NCBI GenBank assembly: GCA_016290695.1
Contig: JAEEUX010000040.1
Location: 1-13,295 of the forward strand
Source of the DNA: Oscillospiraceae bacterium
GTDB lineage: Bacteria; Bacillota; Clostridia; Oscillospirales; Oscillospiraceae
Length of the DNA: 13,295 nt
Reading direction: 5' to 3'
In this document: piece by piece, positions 12,689 to 13,295 of the stretch
Layout: every line of letters begins with the position of its first letter
How positions within the stretch are numbered: position 1 is the stretch's first letter
Notes under the pieces: model-generated
The model's input: only the letters and a program-made list of their open reading frames with translations
Databases searched by the model: none
What the model was told of the DNA's origin: nothing
Made by a program: the position numbers and the translations under genes

Positions 12689-13295
12689 ATGGCAGTATTT
12701 GAATTCACCATGTATTCCACGACACTTCACCGCAACACCGACGTTACGGCGGTAGTCCCCGTCGAAGCGCCCGTGTTCCCCATCCCCGGCGTCACGGTAG
12801 ACCTCGACAAGCCTCTGCGTTCTCTCTATCTTCTGCACGGTTATTCCGGCTCCCACTCCGACTGGCTGCGCGGCAGCAGCATTCAGGAGCTGGCGCAGAT
12901 GCACCGCATCGCCATCTTCTGTCCCTCGGGCGAAAACAGCTTTTATATAGACGACGTCAAGCGCGACGCCCTCTATGAGCAGTTCATCTGCAAGGAGCTC
13001 GTCGAGTTTACGCGCCGCGCCTTCAATCTTTCCAAGACGCGCGAGGATACATATATCGGCGGCCTTAGCATGGGCGGCTACGGCGCTATCCGCAACGGCC
13101 TCAAAAACAGCGATGTTTTCGGCGGTATCCTCGCCTTTTCCTCCGCGCTCATTACCGACGGCATATCCCACATGCCTGACGAACCGCAGCCCGCTCCGGC
13201 GGGGCAGGGGGGCGGCATGGGCATGTCTCCCGATTACTTTATCCACACCTTCGGCAAGCCGAGCGGGATAATGGGCAGCGACGTTGACCCCAAGG
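12689..13295 (+). CDS. Esterase D/S-formylglutathione-hydrolase-like alpha/beta hydrolase, 3' partial
   Basis: The frame is open from ATG 12689 to the window end (202 codons seen). The protein begins MAVFEFTMYSTTLHRNTDV and shows the esterase-family features: SLYLLHGYSGSHSDW (45-59) with the oxyanion HGYSG, and the nucleophile elbow YIGGLSMGGYGAI with S127 (122-134). The acid and His of the triad would lie downstream of the window. Relatives are the putative esterase (PF00756) family, which includes acetyl-xylan and feruloyl esterases and S-formylglutathione hydrolase. No signal peptide is seen. AAGGAA (12675-12680) is spaced 8 bases from ATG 12689. In-frame ATGs at 12665 and 12671 lack as good a site. 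A Gly/Met/Pro-rich insert follows at about 164-180. Confidence 0.9.
   Translation, partial: MAVFEFTMYSTTLHRNTDVTAVVPVEAPVFPIPGVTVDLDKPLRSLYLLHGYSGSHSDWLRGSSIQELAQMHRIAIFCPSGENSFYIDDVKRDALYEQFICKELVEFTRRAFNLSKTREDTYIGGLSMGGYGAIRNGLKNSDVFGGILAFSSALITDGISHMPDEPQPAPAGQGGGMGMSPDYFIHTFGKPSGIMGSDVDPK

Noticed and set aside
12653..13246. Open frame of 197 codons opposite the partial esterase
   Set aside because: It is antisense to a clear alpha/beta hydrolase with a GLSMGG motif, promoter and ribosome binding site, and shows no domain of its own.

Overview
The window looks like the chromosome of an anaerobic Clostridia-type bacterium. This rests on moderately high G+C protein-coding DNA, strong AGGAGG-type ribosome binding sites, iron-sulfur and flavin enzymes, a split glutamate synthase and an ANTAR-type RNA-binding regulator next to glutamine synthetase. 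Another anaerobic phylum is not excluded and no genus can be named. The window opens inside one gene and closes inside another. No rRNA, tRNA, CRISPR array, insertion sequence or transposase was seen.

Positions 1-5079 (+ strand) are an ammonia-assimilation operon: the FMN/iron-sulfur synthase domain of glutamate synthase (5' end outside the window), a 132-base leader with three stacked RNA hairpins, a 4x[4Fe-4S] electron-transfer protein, a pyridine-nucleotide/FAD oxidoreductase, the detached GXGXG beta-helix domain of glutamate synthase, a short glutamine synthetase, and an ANTAR antiterminator-type regulator with a degenerate receiver domain. The genes are otherwise packed with overlaps or gaps of at most 23 bases, so the long leader stands out. 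Its third hairpin buries the ribosome binding site of the iron-sulfur gene, and a decoy copy of that site lies in the hairpin loop.

Positions 5080-5932 hold a Phd/Doc toxin-antitoxin pair of lower G+C, with its own promoter and flanked by an 11-base inverted repeat. Next is a PHP-family phosphatase (5942-6718), closed by a strong intrinsic terminator that faces a convergent gene.

Positions 6784-12450 are on the - strand. Read in the direction of transcription they are a cupin protein, an AT-rich P-loop kinase-like gene that looks foreign and has its own promoter and terminator, a MATE exporter, a cytoplasmic FAD-binding reductase-like protein, and a type-B carboxylesterase with its own promoter. 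From a divergent promoter region (12451-12688) a second esterase starts on the + strand and runs off the window. Two esterases, a flavoprotein reductase, a cupin and an exporter together suggest handling of small esterified organic compounds. That is inference only. The AT-rich gene seems to have landed between the cupin gene and the exporter gene.
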